64,000 nucleotides of DNA from contig URXU01000001.1 in assembly GCA_900552005.1 (NCBI GenBank), forward strand, positions 62,001 through 126,000. Reading direction: 5' to 3'. This document shows positions 26,813 to 35,382 of this stretch, one piece after another. The DNA is from an uncultured Phascolarctobacterium sp. Its GTDB lineage: Bacteria > Bacillota > Negativicutes > Acidaminococcales > Acidaminococcaceae. The position numbers were made by a program, and so were the translations under genes. The notes beneath the pieces were generated by a model. The model saw only the letters and a list, made by a program, of their open reading frames with translations. It did no database searches and was not told the origin of the DNA. Numbering within the stretch: the first letter of the stretch is position 1; the number at the start of each line of letters is the position of its first letter.

Positions 26813-27628
26813 CTATCTATAATTTATTATACCACTAACGGCTTCTGCCTGAATCTTAAAAATTCCCAGCTCCGGAGGAAATCTGTCCGGTATGCCATGA
26901 AAATCACTGCCGCCGCCAACAAGCAATTTATATTTATCTGCCAGCTGCCGCCAATATTTTTGAGCCGCGGCATCTGCGCTCGGATGGTATACCTCAAGAC
27001 CATCAAAAGCATACTGCCGCAATAAATTTTCTACCAGAGCCTGATCATTAAGTTCACTGGGATGAGCAAGCACGGCAATACCCCCGGCAGCATGAATCAG
27101 GTCAATTGCTTCTTCCGGCAGCAGTTTAGGCTGCGGCACATAAGCCGGTCCCCCTCTTTTCAGCAATTTATCAAAAACTTCCTGTACTCCGCTGAAATAA
27201 CCGGCAGCAACAAGCGCCTTTGCTACATGCGGACGTCCCACAGCTCTGTTTTGCGGATCGCAGGCTTCCACAGTAATCGCATAGCCAAGCTCATGCAGCT
27301 TATCGAGCATTTTAGATAACCGTTTTTCACGGGCATGGCGCATTTCATTCATCTTAAGATGCAATGGTTCATAATTACGGTCTATATAGTAGCCAAGAAT
27401 ATGGATGCTGTTTTCCCGCAGCTGAGTACCCATTTCCACACCTGGAATTACCTTAATTTTATTTCCGTACTGTTTCGCAGCCGCCAAAGCCTCTTCGACG
27501 CCATTCCAGGAATCATGGTCAGTCAATGCCAGAAAAGCAATATTGTGTGCAGCTGCTGTCTGAACCAGCTGCCGCGGCGTATATTTGCCGTCGGAATAAG
27601 TACTGTGAGTGTGTAAATCGGCTAACAT
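26813..27628 (-). CDS. PHP-domain phosphoesterase (YciV/RNase AM-like)
   Basis: A metal-dependent hydrolase of the PHP family. Motifs are DLHTHSTYSDG at the N-terminus, LALTDHDS, GVEMGTQ, AVLAHPSEL, and GGGSDFHG near the C-terminus, giving the full set of metal ligands. The middle insertion (GRPHVAKALVAAGYF, RGGPAYVP) is typical of the YciV/RNase AM branch, whose members act as 5'-3' exonucleases on short RNAs or as 3',5'-nucleoside bisphosphate phosphatases; which applies here cannot be told. The ATG follows the pepA stop with no gap, so translation is coupled. Confidence 0.88.
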   Translation of the reverse strand: MLADLHTHSTYSDGKYTPRQLVQTAAAHNIAFLALTDHDSWNGVEEALAAAKQYGNKIKVIPGVEMGTQLRENSIHILGYYIDRNYEPLHLKMNEMRHAREKRLSKMLDKLHELGYAITVEACDPQNRAVGRPHVAKALVAAGYFSGVQEVFDKLLKRGGPAYVPQPKLLPEEAIDLIHAAGGIAVLAHPSELNDQALVENLLRQYAFDGLEVYHPSADAAAQKYWRQLADKYKLLVGGGSDFHGIPDRFPPELGIFKIQAEAVSGIINYR

Positions 27629-29116
27629 TTACAAAGTCCCCGCCAATTTTATTAAAGTCATCGTACCAAAACCTGTACCGCCTTTTACTTTAAATCCGGA
27701 AGTTTTATCAGCTGTAGAGGTTCCGCCAATATCAAGATGCGCCCAGGCAGTACCCGGTTCCACAAATTCACCAATAAACAATCCGCCTGTAATGCAGCCC
27801 CCAGGACGACCGGCGCTGTTTAATAAATCAGCGACATCGCTTCTGAGCGCCTCTTTGCATTCCGGCAATGACGGCAGCTGCCAGTATATTTCTCCCGTCA
27901 TTTTGCCAGCTTTAATGACCTTCGCGATAAGTTCATCATCATTACCTACCACAGCAGAGGTCTCTTTGCCCAAGGCAATAATAACGGCACCGGTTAGCGT
28001 AGCAATATCTACAACCTTCTTTGCCCCCTGCCTGCATGCATACCAGACGGCATCGGCCAGAACCATTCTGCCTTCTGCATCCGTTGAGATTACTTCGATA
28101 GTTTTGCCGTTAGCCGCTTTGACAATATCTCCCGGACGCTGAGCATCACCGTCAGGCATATTTTCGGCGCAGGCCAAAACTGCCATAATATTGCAAGGCA
28201 ATTTTAAGCGTGCTATTGCCTTAATAGCTCCTAAAACAGCGCCGGCGCCTGACATGTCATCTTTCATCTCACCCATATTATCATCGGGTTTGATAGAAAT
28301 GCCGCCGCTGTCAAAAGTAATACCCTTGCCTACAAACGCTGTAAACGGCTGGTCCTGAGCTCCCTGATATTTCAGCATTATCAGACATGGCTTATGGCTG
28401 CTGCCCTGTCCTACTGCTAACAGGGCGTTCATCTTATATGCAGCCAGCATTTCCTCATCAAGAATTTCCAGAGTCAGATTTTCCTCTGCGGCAATTTTTT
28501 CCGCCTCTTCAATCATTACATCCGGAGTCACTACATTACCGGGCCGGTTAACAAGATTCCTGGTAAAAGAAACACTTTCAGCTATAATCGCTGCATCACC
28601 CATAACCTTTGCTCCATTGGCAATATTATTGGCAACGGTAATCTGACAAGTAATTTCCGGCAATGGTTTGCTTTTAAATTCCTTAAATGTATATGCTCCC
28701 AAATAAAGGCCCTCTGTTAAAGCCTCCAAATAATGGGCTCTTGTTTCATTAAAAAGTATGGGCGCTGCAATTACTGCCTCAGTGCAACGCAGCTGCTTAA
28801 TGGCGCGTGCAGTGCAGCCGGCAGCTTTGCGAAAATTATTAGGTGAACAATCTTTGCCTATCCCGCAGCCAATCAATAATACATGCTGCAAATGTGCTTC
28901 CTGTAAAACTGTCAAATACTGAATTGCACCTACTTCATAAATATCAGGATTTTTCTGTAAATAAAGTTCTGCCGATTTAAGCACATTCTCAGGCAGCCGC
29001 AGGTTTGCCAATGCCGGCAAGCATTCTTTGCACAGCATTACAGCAATGCAGTCATATTTTGCATAATCAATTTCTGTAAATTTACTATCAAGACATACAA
29101 TATTATTTAAAACCAT
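27629..29116 (-). CDS. pepA: Leucyl aminopeptidase, M17 family
   Basis: A hexameric, two-metal cytosolic aminopeptidase that removes N-terminal residues from peptides. The catalytic domain has VGKGITFDSGGISIKP (Lys and Asp ligands), DMSGAGAVLG, and STDAEGRMVLADAVWYA with the Asp/Glu ligands and catalytic Arg. The N-terminal about 170 residues form the macro-like regulatory domain. At 495 residues it is the standard PepA length. The RBS is AAGGAG. It lies in an operon between the NlpC/P60 protein and the PHP enzyme, so peptide recycling linked to wall turnover is plausible but inferred. Confidence 0.95.
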   Translation of the reverse strand: MVLNNIVCLDSKFTEIDYAKYDCIAVMLCKECLPALANLRLPENVLKSAELYLQKNPDIYEVGAIQYLTVLQEAHLQHVLLIGCGIGKDCSPNNFRKAAGCTARAIKQLRCTEAVIAAPILFNETRAHYLEALTEGLYLGAYTFKEFKSKPLPEITCQITVANNIANGAKVMGDAAIIAESVSFTRNLVNRPGNVVTPDVMIEEAEKIAAEENLTLEILDEEMLAAYKMNALLAVGQGSSHKPCLIMLKYQGAQDQPFTAFVGKGITFDSGGISIKPDDNMGEMKDDMSGAGAVLGAIKAIARLKLPCNIMAVLACAENMPDGDAQRPGDIVKAANGKTIEVISTDAEGRMVLADAVWYACRQGAKKVVDIATLTGAVIIALGKETSAVVGNDDELIAKVIKAGKMTGEIYWQLPSLPECKEALRSDVADLLNSAGRPGGCITGGLFIGEFVEPGTAWAHLDIGGTSTADKTSGFKVKGGTGFGTMTLIKLAGTL

Positions 29117-29126
29117 TTCAATCTCC

Positions 29127-30416
29127 TTATTTTAATACTTTTGCCGTTGTCAAATCATTTAAAAAACTTGTCCCGTCAGATCTGATAAGACTTAAATCAC
29201 TGACTACAACCTTCATTGCCGTTACTCTGCGGCCGTTTTGATAATAACTTCCCAGAGCATGAATAACAAAAGGAACATTATTGGAATGCCCAAGATAAAT
29301 CACACAATGTCCATCCATATATAACGGGGCTCCTGCAGGCAAATTGCTGAGAAGTTTATTGCGCGCTTCCTCGCTCATACCCTTTAAATTATAGCTGATA
29401 CCGGCAGTACGCTCCTGTTCATCAGCATTACGCGGCAAAATTATTCCCACACTGCGGTAAACATTATACACCAGGCTAGAGCAATCCACGCTGCTTTTCA
29501 AACCGCCCCAACCGTAGGGACTGCCATAAAACTTAAAGGCAGAACGTACCAGGTTATTAGCTGTATATGGCAGATAACCATTATGCACAGCAGGATTATC
29601 CTTTCTGATAAAAAGCTGCACAGGAGTCAGCTTGCCGGCACTGCTGCGCACCGGTGCTTCTACGGTATACGTTTCTCCCTGCACCTTCTGCAGAGGCAGA
29701 CGTGCACCCAGTTGGTACTCAACCATTTCACCGGCAGTTTTTAATTTCAGATTTTTATTCTGTACTACCAGAAACTGAGCTGGTGCCGCATATTTCAGCC
29801 AGGTATTTTTATCTGTAAAGGCAATATCATATTTGCTGATCCAGCCGCTGTAATTAACTGTTTGGACATAATAAAAATAGCCGTTGGCGCTAAAATGCAA
29901 GACTGCTACCGGCTCGCCAGGGTCTAAAGCGGTTTCCTGCAGCGCATCAAAATCTCTGTCCGTAACAAAATAATACAGCCCCTCACCGGTAGGAAGATTT
30001 CTTAAATTGCAGCGCCGCACTGTTACTGCGTACTGCACATTGACCCGGTCCGGTACAGCGGCAATATTAGTCTGCTTTCGCAGCAGATTTTTATAATTAT
30101 CACTGACCTTATTGCCGTGCAGGTATAAATCATCTTCCAAAACGGCATAATTCATAATTTTTGTCTTAACGGAATCGCCGCTGACAGTCGCAGGATAGTT
30201 TTTTAAATCTGTTACAGTAGGAGAAGCAGCCAGAATCTTCTTATTAAAGGCAGCTATGGCATTACTGTCCATCACAAGATTATCACCTGAGGGATTATTT
30301 TTAACCCAATAATCCGCATTAACCAAGGCAGGATAATTGGTTACGCCGGCGGCTGCCAGAGTACCCGAAAATGCCATAACAAAACAAAAACATAATAATA
30401 ACAAACGTAATCTCAT
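29127..30416 (-). CDS. Secreted NlpC/P60 cell-wall peptidase with SH3 domains
   Basis: An exported gamma-D-glutamyl-type peptidoglycan hydrolase. The signal peptide is residues 1-23. An N-terminal region typical of SH3-NlpC/P60 proteins (to about 120) and two SH3b-like segments (about 125-205 and 215-270) bind the wall. The NlpC/P60 domain runs from about residue 290, with catalytic C312 in SVDCSSLVYNVY, H370 in MDGHCVIYLG and the third polar residue H386 in VIHALGS. The triad is therefore intact (Cys-His-His). The 429-residue length is usual for this architecture. First gene of the nlpC-pepA-PHP-P-loop/Asp23 operon; AAGGAG precedes the ATG. Confidence 0.9.
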   Translation of the reverse strand: MRLRLLLLCFCFVMAFSGTLAAAGVTNYPALVNADYWVKNNPSGDNLVMDSNAIAAFNKKILAASPTVTDLKNYPATVSGDSVKTKIMNYAVLEDDLYLHGNKVSDNYKNLLRKQTNIAAVPDRVNVQYAVTVRRCNLRNLPTGEGLYYFVTDRDFDALQETALDPGEPVAVLHFSANGYFYYVQTVNYSGWISKYDIAFTDKNTWLKYAAPAQFLVVQNKNLKLKTAGEMVEYQLGARLPLQKVQGETYTVEAPVRSSAGKLTPVQLFIRKDNPAVHNGYLPYTANNLVRSAFKFYGSPYGWGGLKSSVDCSSLVYNVYRSVGIILPRNADEQERTAGISYNLKGMSEEARNKLLSNLPAGAPLYMDGHCVIYLGHSNNVPFVIHALGSYYQNGRRVTAMKVVVSDLSLIRSDGTSFLNDLTTAKVLK

Positions 30417-30477
30417 TTTCTGCAGCTCCTTTCATACCATATATTAAATTCTGTAAAACTCTCAAAAATCCTGCTGA

Positions 30478-30508
30478 TAAAGAAAAAGGACGGCTACACC
30501 GTCCTTTT
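30478..30508 (-). terminator. Terminator of the dapB-asd-lysC-dapA operon
   Basis: Stem AAAAGGACGG (30484-30493) / CCGTCCTTTT (30499-30508) with loop CTACA. On the minus strand it is followed by TTTTTCTTT, 10 bases after the dapA stop. Confidence 0.85.
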
Positions 30509-30518
30509 TACGTTTTAA

Positions 30519-31412
30519 TCATATAAGCTGATATTCTTTTAAAATTACATCCAGTTTTGCTTCTGCTGCAGCACTAATCGGTGTTAACGGCAATCTGGGA
30601 TTGCCGGCATCAATACCGGTAACTTTGGTAACTGCTGCTTTAACCGGAATAGGATTGCTTTCCATAAAGAGAGCTTTTGCCAGCGGCACCATTTTCTTAT
30701 TCAGATCAGCGGCTTCAGCAACGCGTCCTTCACTGTAAGCCTGCATTAAATTCTGCAGCAGCCCGCCGCTAATATTGGATAACACTGAAATCAGGCCTTT
30801 GGCACCCACGGACATAAAGGGCAGAACTAAAATATCATCGCCGCTATAAATGGTAAAATCAGCAGGCAGCAAGCGATACAGTTCTGCAACCTGAGCAACA
30901 TTGCCTGCGGCTTCTTTAATAGCTACGATATTATCGAAATCTGCCGCCAAACGGGCAACGGTTTCCGGTGCAATATTGGAACCGGTGCGTCCGGGAACAT
31001 TATAAACAACTACCGGTAATTTGGTTGCTTTAGCCACAGCGGCAAAATGCTGATAATAACCTTCCTGCGTCGGCTTATTATAATAAGGACCAACTACCAA
31101 AAGACCGTCCACCCCATGGTTTTCCAATTCATGCACCAATTCTAACGTGGTTGCCGTGCAGTTGGTACCGGCACCCACAATAATCGGTACACGCTTATTA
31201 ATACGTTTTACCACAGCATCAAGAAAAGCAAGCTTTTCATCCATTGTCATGGTTGCTGCTTCGCCAGTAGAACCTTCTACCAGCAACGCATCACTGCCAT
31301 TATTGATCAGCCATTCCGCGAAATCTGCGCCGGCTTCATAATTAACGCTGCCATCTTCTTTAAATGGTGTTACCATCGCAGTAATCAATCTACCAAAATA
31401 CGGATTTGACAT
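30519..31412 (-). CDS. dapA: 4-hydroxy-tetrahydrodipicolinate synthase
   Basis: Condenses pyruvate with aspartate semialdehyde, the first committed step of lysine/diaminopimelate synthesis. It is a TIM barrel with the Schiff-base lysine in NIVAIKEAAGN, the GSTGEAATM pyruvate loop, VVYNVPGRTGSNI with the catalytic tyrosine, and YSGDD. ATG 31412 is used (GAGGG at 8 bases); a GTG three codons earlier overlaps that site. The length of 297 residues is normal. It is the last gene of the riboswitch-controlled operon. Confidence 0.96.
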   Translation of the reverse strand: MSNPYFGRLITAMVTPFKEDGSVNYEAGADFAEWLINNGSDALLVEGSTGEAATMTMDEKLAFLDAVVKRINKRVPIIVGAGTNCTATTLELVHELENHGVDGLLVVGPYYNKPTQEGYYQHFAAVAKATKLPVVVYNVPGRTGSNIAPETVARLAADFDNIVAIKEAAGNVAQVAELYRLLPADFTIYSGDDILVLPFMSVGAKGLISVLSNISGGLLQNLMQAYSEGRVAEAADLNKKMVPLAKALFMESNPIPVKAAVTKVTGIDAGNPRLPLTPISAAAEAKLDVILKEYQLI

Positions 31413-31441
31413 ATAAAACACCCTCTTTTTTTCATCAAAAA

Positions 31442-32662
31442 CTATAATTTAAATGCCTTATGCAAAGCTTTAACAGCTTCTACTAAATGTTCTTCTTTGA
31501 TAATTGCCGAAATAGTAGTATCGGAATCAACGGTTTGCAAAATGCCAATTTTCTTGCCGGCCAAAGCAGCAACAAAATTAGCCATGATACCGGGAACACC
31601 GCGCATTGCGCTGCCAACCACCGAAACTTTGGCACAGCCTTCATTCAGTACATATTTAAAGCCGGTTTCTTCAAGCACTTTGCAGGTATGCGGAACATCG
31701 GGAGAAAATACGGCAAACATTGCTTCTTTCTCAGATAAATTCAGACAGCCAACACTAATGCCCGCATCTGCCAAATCTTCAAACAGCATCCTGCCGGCTG
31801 CAATATCGTCTGGATTTAATTCAATGCGGAATTGAGCCAAATCGCAAAGATGCGCTACGCCGCTTGCCAAATGCTCATTAATACTGATATCACTGCCGCA
31901 GTTGCAATCACTGCGTTCATTGGTAATCAAAGTACCCGGCGCATCGCTGAAAGTAGATTTAACATAGACGGGGATATTTCTGCTCATGGCAATTTCTACA
32001 GCACGCGGGTGAATAACCTTGGCCCCATTTTGTGCCATCTGGCATACTTCAGCATATGTAATCTGATGCAGAATATTGGCATCTTTGACAATCCGCGGAT
32101 CCGCGGTCATTATGCCTTCTACATCAGTATAAATTTCTACAAATTCAGCATGCAAAGCTGCACCCAACGCCGCAGCGGAAGTATCGCTGCCGCCGCGTCC
32201 CAAAGTAGTAAACTTAAAGTTATTTTCCGTAACGCCCTGAAAACCGCATACTACCGGAATAATGCCAGATTCCAATAAATGATGCAAATTGGAAACATTA
32301 ATATTTTTAATGCGTGCCGCACCAAACTGTGAATCTGTAATAATGCCGGCCTGACCGCCGGTTAATGCCATGGCGTTTATGCCAAATTTCTGCAAAGTAG
32401 CGGCCATGACGCAGGCGGAAATAATTTCACCGCAGCACATCATAACATCCATTTCACGCACATTGACAGAGATATTTTCTTTTTTCAAAACATCAATCAA
32501 TGTATCGGTAGCATATGGCGCTCCCTTACGGCCCATGGCAGATACAACTACTACCGGAGACAAGCCTTTGCGAATGGCCTGCTGTACTTTATCCTTAACT
32601 GCAACACGCGCTTCCGGAGTAGCAACGGAAGTACCGCCAAATTTCTGCACAATTATCTTCAT
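31442..32662 (-). CDS. lysC: Aspartate kinase
   Basis: Phosphorylates aspartate at the head of the lysine, threonine and methionine pathways. The catalytic domain has VQKFGGTSVATPE at the N-terminus and FTTLGRGGSDTSAAALGAAL. Two C-terminal ACT domains (from about residue 265, with VSVVGSAMRGVPGIMANF and IGILQTVDSDTTISAIIKE) should give allosteric control by an end product. At 406 residues it is a monofunctional kinase. Which end product binds (lysine or DAP) cannot be told. The symbol could equally be dapG. There are 30-base gaps on both sides. Confidence 0.95.
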   Translation of the reverse strand: MKIIVQKFGGTSVATPEARVAVKDKVQQAIRKGLSPVVVVSAMGRKGAPYATDTLIDVLKKENISVNVREMDVMMCCGEIISACVMAATLQKFGINAMALTGGQAGIITDSQFGAARIKNINVSNLHHLLESGIIPVVCGFQGVTENNFKFTTLGRGGSDTSAAALGAALHAEFVEIYTDVEGIMTADPRIVKDANILHQITYAEVCQMAQNGAKVIHPRAVEIAMSRNIPVYVKSTFSDAPGTLITNERSDCNCGSDISINEHLASGVAHLCDLAQFRIELNPDDIAAGRMLFEDLADAGISVGCLNLSEKEAMFAVFSPDVPHTCKVLEETGFKYVLNEGCAKVSVVGSAMRGVPGIMANFVAALAGKKIGILQTVDSDTTISAIIKEEHLVEAVKALHKAFKL

Positions 32663-32692
32663 TATTCAAAGTCTTCCCTTCAAAACAGCTAA

Positions 32693-33724
32693 TTAAAGCC
32701 AGTTATTTTTAATCATCGTCTCAGCAATCTGCAAGGTATTAAGTGCCGCGCCTTTGCGGATCTGATCACCTACAACCCACATATTAAAGGTATTGTCATT
32801 GGACTCATCACGACGCAGACGGCCTACATATACATCATTTTTCTCAGAAGTGTATAAAGGCATGGGATAAATCTGCTCCTGCGGATTATCAAGCACCTGC
32901 ACCCCGGGGAAAGCATTCAATGCTTCCTGCATAGCAGCTAAATCCAAATCATGCTCAAATTCCACATTGACAGATTCGCTGTGACTGCGGTAAACCGGTA
33001 CGCGTACTGTTGTAGCCGTGATACGCATGTCATAATCATCAAAGATTTTCTTGGTTTCATTAACCATCTTCATTTCTTCTTTAGTATAAAGATTATCCAT
33101 AAATACATCGATTTGCGGAATAAGATTAAATGCAATCGGATAATGTTTTTCAAGACTTGCAGACGGCAATATTTTTGCCACCATTTCACGTCCTTCAGCA
33201 GATGCCTTAACCTGATCGGTAAGTTCATCAATGCCTTCTTTACCGGCACCGGAAACAGCCTGATATGTAGAAACAACTATACGTTTAATTTTAGCCATAT
33301 CATAAAGCGGTTTCAGAGCCATTACCATGATAATAGTTGAACAATTAGGGTTAGCAATAATTCCTTTATGCTTCAAAATAGCCTGCGGATTAACTTCAGG
33401 AACTACCAGCGGAACCTCAGGGTCCATACGGTAAGCACTGGAATTATCAATAACAACGGCGCCAGCCTTAACTGCATACGGAGCAAATTCTTTGGATATG
33501 CTACCTCCGGCAAATAAAGCAATATCAATGCCTTCAAAAGAATCTTTGGTTGCTTCTTCTATGGTGTAAGTTTTACCCATAAAATCAATTTTCTTGCCAG
33601 CACTGCGTTTAGAAGCCAGCAGGCGCAATTCTGCATACGGGAAATTTCTTTCTTCAATAAGTTTTAAAAATTCTGTACCTACGGCACCGGTAGCGCCGAG
33701 GATGGCAACATTATATTTTTTCAT
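32693..33724 (-). CDS. asd: Aspartate-semialdehyde dehydrogenase
   Basis: Reduces aspartyl phosphate to the semialdehyde with NADPH. Visible are the nucleotide-binding GATGAVGTEFLKLI, the active-site cysteine in NPNCSTIIMVMAL, STYQAVSGAGKEG, and the substrate-binding RVPVYRSHSESVNVEF with the catalytic histidine. The length of 343 residues is standard. GGAGG precedes the ATG. Second gene of the lysine operon. Confidence 0.96.
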   Translation of the reverse strand: MKKYNVAILGATGAVGTEFLKLIEERNFPYAELRLLASKRSAGKKIDFMGKTYTIEEATKDSFEGIDIALFAGGSISKEFAPYAVKAGAVVIDNSSAYRMDPEVPLVVPEVNPQAILKHKGIIANPNCSTIIMVMALKPLYDMAKIKRIVVSTYQAVSGAGKEGIDELTDQVKASAEGREMVAKILPSASLEKHYPIAFNLIPQIDVFMDNLYTKEEMKMVNETKKIFDDYDMRITATTVRVPVYRSHSESVNVEFEHDLDLAAMQEALNAFPGVQVLDNPQEQIYPMPLYTSEKNDVYVGRLRRDESNDNTFNMWVVGDQIRKGAALNTLQIAETMIKNNWL

Positions 33725-33741
33725 AACCGGCCTCCATGTGA

Positions 33742-34515
33742 TTAAAGTAATTTATCCAGACCATAAACAAGGCCCTGACGTTCAAGAATCTTGCGACAGC
33801 CTAAAGCAACGCCTGGCATATAGCATTCACGGTTTATTGGTTCAGTACTGATGCGCAGTACCTCGCCCTGCCCTCCGAAAATTACCTCCTGAGAAGCTAC
33901 ATATCCGGGAAGACGGACACTGTGAATTCTCATTCCTTCATAATCGGCACCACGTGCGCCAGGCATGGTTTCTTTTTCTTCAGGATGACCCTGGTGCATT
34001 TTGGCTCTTACCTCACTGATTTTTTGAGCGGTAATAATGGCCGTGCCGGAAGGAGCATCCAATTTTTTATCATGATGCTTTTCGATAATTTCCACCTGAG
34101 GAAAATATTTCGCTGCTTCACAGGCCAATTTCATCATAACTACTGCACCCAGTGCAAAATTGGGAGCAATCAGTACGGCAGTATTATTAGCTTTAGCCAA
34201 GGCGTCCACTTCCTTAAGATCCGCATCGGAAAAGCCCGTCGTACCTACAACAGCTCGTACACCCATACTCAAAATTTTGCGCAGATTACTCATGACTACA
34301 TCAGGACGGGTAAAATCCACTACAACATCGGGCTTGCTTTCATCAATTGCAGCAGCAAGATCAGTACTTACAGTATATACCTGATCATCAACTGTAATGG
34401 TTCCGGGCTTTATATCAACCACAGCGGCAATCGTCAAATCAGCTTCTGCAGTAACTTTTTTTACAACCTCACCGCCCATGCGGCCGAGCGCTCCGTTTAC
34501 TAATACTTTAATCAC
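33742..34515 (-). CDS. dapB: 4-hydroxy-tetrahydrodipicolinate reductase
   Basis: NAD(P)H-dependent reductase acting after DapA. The Rossmann motif VNGALGRMGGEVV, GTTGFS, APNFALGAVVMM and the substrate loop EKHHDKKLDAPSGTA (His-His and Lys ligands) are intact. The length of 257 residues is normal. The start is GTG at 34515 with AGGGGGT upstream, 26 bases after the riboswitch terminator. First gene of the operon, so all four genes depend on the upstream riboswitch. Confidence 0.96.
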   Translation of the reverse strand: MIKVLVNGALGRMGGEVVKKVTAEADLTIAAVVDIKPGTITVDDQVYTVSTDLAAAIDESKPDVVVDFTRPDVVMSNLRKILSMGVRAVVGTTGFSDADLKEVDALAKANNTAVLIAPNFALGAVVMMKLACEAAKYFPQVEIIEKHHDKKLDAPSGTAIITAQKISEVRAKMHQGHPEEKETMPGARGADYEGMRIHSVRLPGYVASQEVIFGGQGEVLRISTEPINRECYMPGVALGCRKILERQGLVYGLDKLL

Positions 34516-34540
34516 TACAATACCCCCTAATACTTTTGCG

Positions 34541-34574
34541 AAAATAAAAACCGTTGAGAAAACTATCTCAACGG
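34541..34574 (-). terminator. Intrinsic terminator of the lysine riboswitch
   Basis: 9-bp stem CCGTTGAGA / TCTCAACGG (34551-34559 and 34566-34574), read on the minus strand into TTTTTATTTT. Nine bases spanning part of this hairpin (34563-34571) are also perfectly complementary to 34594-34602 at the 3' side of aptamer stem P1, giving the alternative antiterminator. Confidence 0.9.
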
Positions 34575-34593
34575 CAATACAGTAAGCACATTA

Positions 34594-34756
34594 TTGAGAT
34601 AGCACTCCGCTGCCTGCTGCAGCGACAGTCCGTCAATTATTCACTGACAGCCCAGCATATCAGCATGGCTGCTGATAAACTTCGGCGCTAACCCTTTTGC
34701 CTGCTTCTAAGCCCCCGCTCCACAGGTTACTCTTGCTTTGCGCTCCTCTATCTTTA
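34594..34756 (-). promoter_or_regulatory. Lysine riboswitch (L box) aptamer
   Basis: On the minus strand the leader shows the L-box landmarks in order: AGAGGAGCGC at the 5' side, AGTAAC, a GGGGGC stem, AAGGGTTAGCGCCGAAG, the hairpin TATCAGCAGCCATGCTGATA, a GACAG/CTGTC-rich arm, and GGAGTGCTATCTC closing P1 with AGATAGAGG. With lysine bound, P1 holds CTATCTCAA and the terminator forms; without lysine, that strand pairs with TTGAGATAG of the terminator and transcription continues into dapB-asd-lysC-dapA. The class and mechanism are established knowledge; the pairings were read directly here. Confidence 0.93.
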
Positions 34757-34774
34757 AATTCATTTATTATACAG

Positions 34775-34803
34775 ATTATATTACCTCTGCTGCACATTGT
34801 CAA
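34775..34803 (-). promoter_or_regulatory. Consensus sigma-A promoter of the lysine operon
   Basis: On the minus strand, a perfect TTGACA (34803-34798) and perfect TATAAT (34780-34775) with a 17-base spacer. The transcript would start about 10 bases before the riboswitch P1. Confidence 0.88.
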
Positions 34804-34867
34804 ACAATAAAAATATCTTTTCTTTTACCTTCTTAAAAGTGTAAATTTTGTACAATATTATAGTATG

Positions 34868-35320
34868 TTATTGATTTGTACTGCCAAAACCACCGCTGCG
34901 AACAGCTTTTTCAGCATTATTATCGTCATCAGCAATTAGGTACTTATAGAAAATACCCTGAGCGATACGTTCATTTTTCTGCAGAATTATTGCATTTTTA
35001 CTCATATTAAGTAAAGCCAGCATAATATGTCCTTCATTATCAGCATTATTATAATAATCAGCATCAATAATCCCGACATTATTGACCAGCATGATATTTT
35101 TCTTTACAGCCATACTGCTGCGGATGTGAATACCTAAAAATTCATCATCCTGCATATAAGCTTTGACACCTGTTGGAACCAATTTCAAAACTCCTGGTTG
35201 TAAAATTACTTCCTCCGGAACACAAATATCATAGCCGGCAGAAGTTCTGGTTTTGCGTTCCGGCATAGTGAAATCAACATTAGCATATTTGGTAATTTTT
35301 TCAAACCCTCTATTTCGCAT
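34868..35320 (-). CDS. dut: dUTP diphosphatase
   Basis: A trimeric all-beta dUTPase that keeps uracil out of DNA and makes dUMP. All five family motifs are visible: SAGYDICVP, IHIRSSM, NNVGIIDADYYNN with the catalytic Asp/Tyr, ERIAQGIF and the C-terminal GGFGSTNQ arm. ATG 35320 is used because AGGTGG sits 4-9 bases upstream; the in-frame GTG three codons earlier is part of that site. The length of 150 residues is typical. It follows pnp by 63 bases. No clear terminator lies before the lysine operon promoter. Confidence 0.93.
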   Translation of the reverse strand: MRNRGFEKITKYANVDFTMPERKTRTSAGYDICVPEEVILQPGVLKLVPTGVKAYMQDDEFLGIHIRSSMAVKKNIMLVNNVGIIDADYYNNADNEGHIMLALLNMSKNAIILQKNERIAQGIFYKYLIADDDNNAEKAVRSGGFGSTNQ

Positions 35321-35338
35321 CTTTACCACCTATAAAGA

Positions 35339-35367
35339 ATATCCCGCCGAATACATCAGCGGGATAT
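35339..35367 (-). other. Hairpin between pnp and dut
   Basis: 9-bp perfect stem ATATCCCGC / GCGGGATAT (35339-35347 and 35359-35367) with an 11-base loop. On the minus strand it is followed by TCTTTATAGG, which is too T-poor for a strong terminator. It could stabilise or weakly attenuate the pnp-dut transcript. Confidence 0.4.
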
Positions 35368-35382
35368 AAAATTTATTATTGC

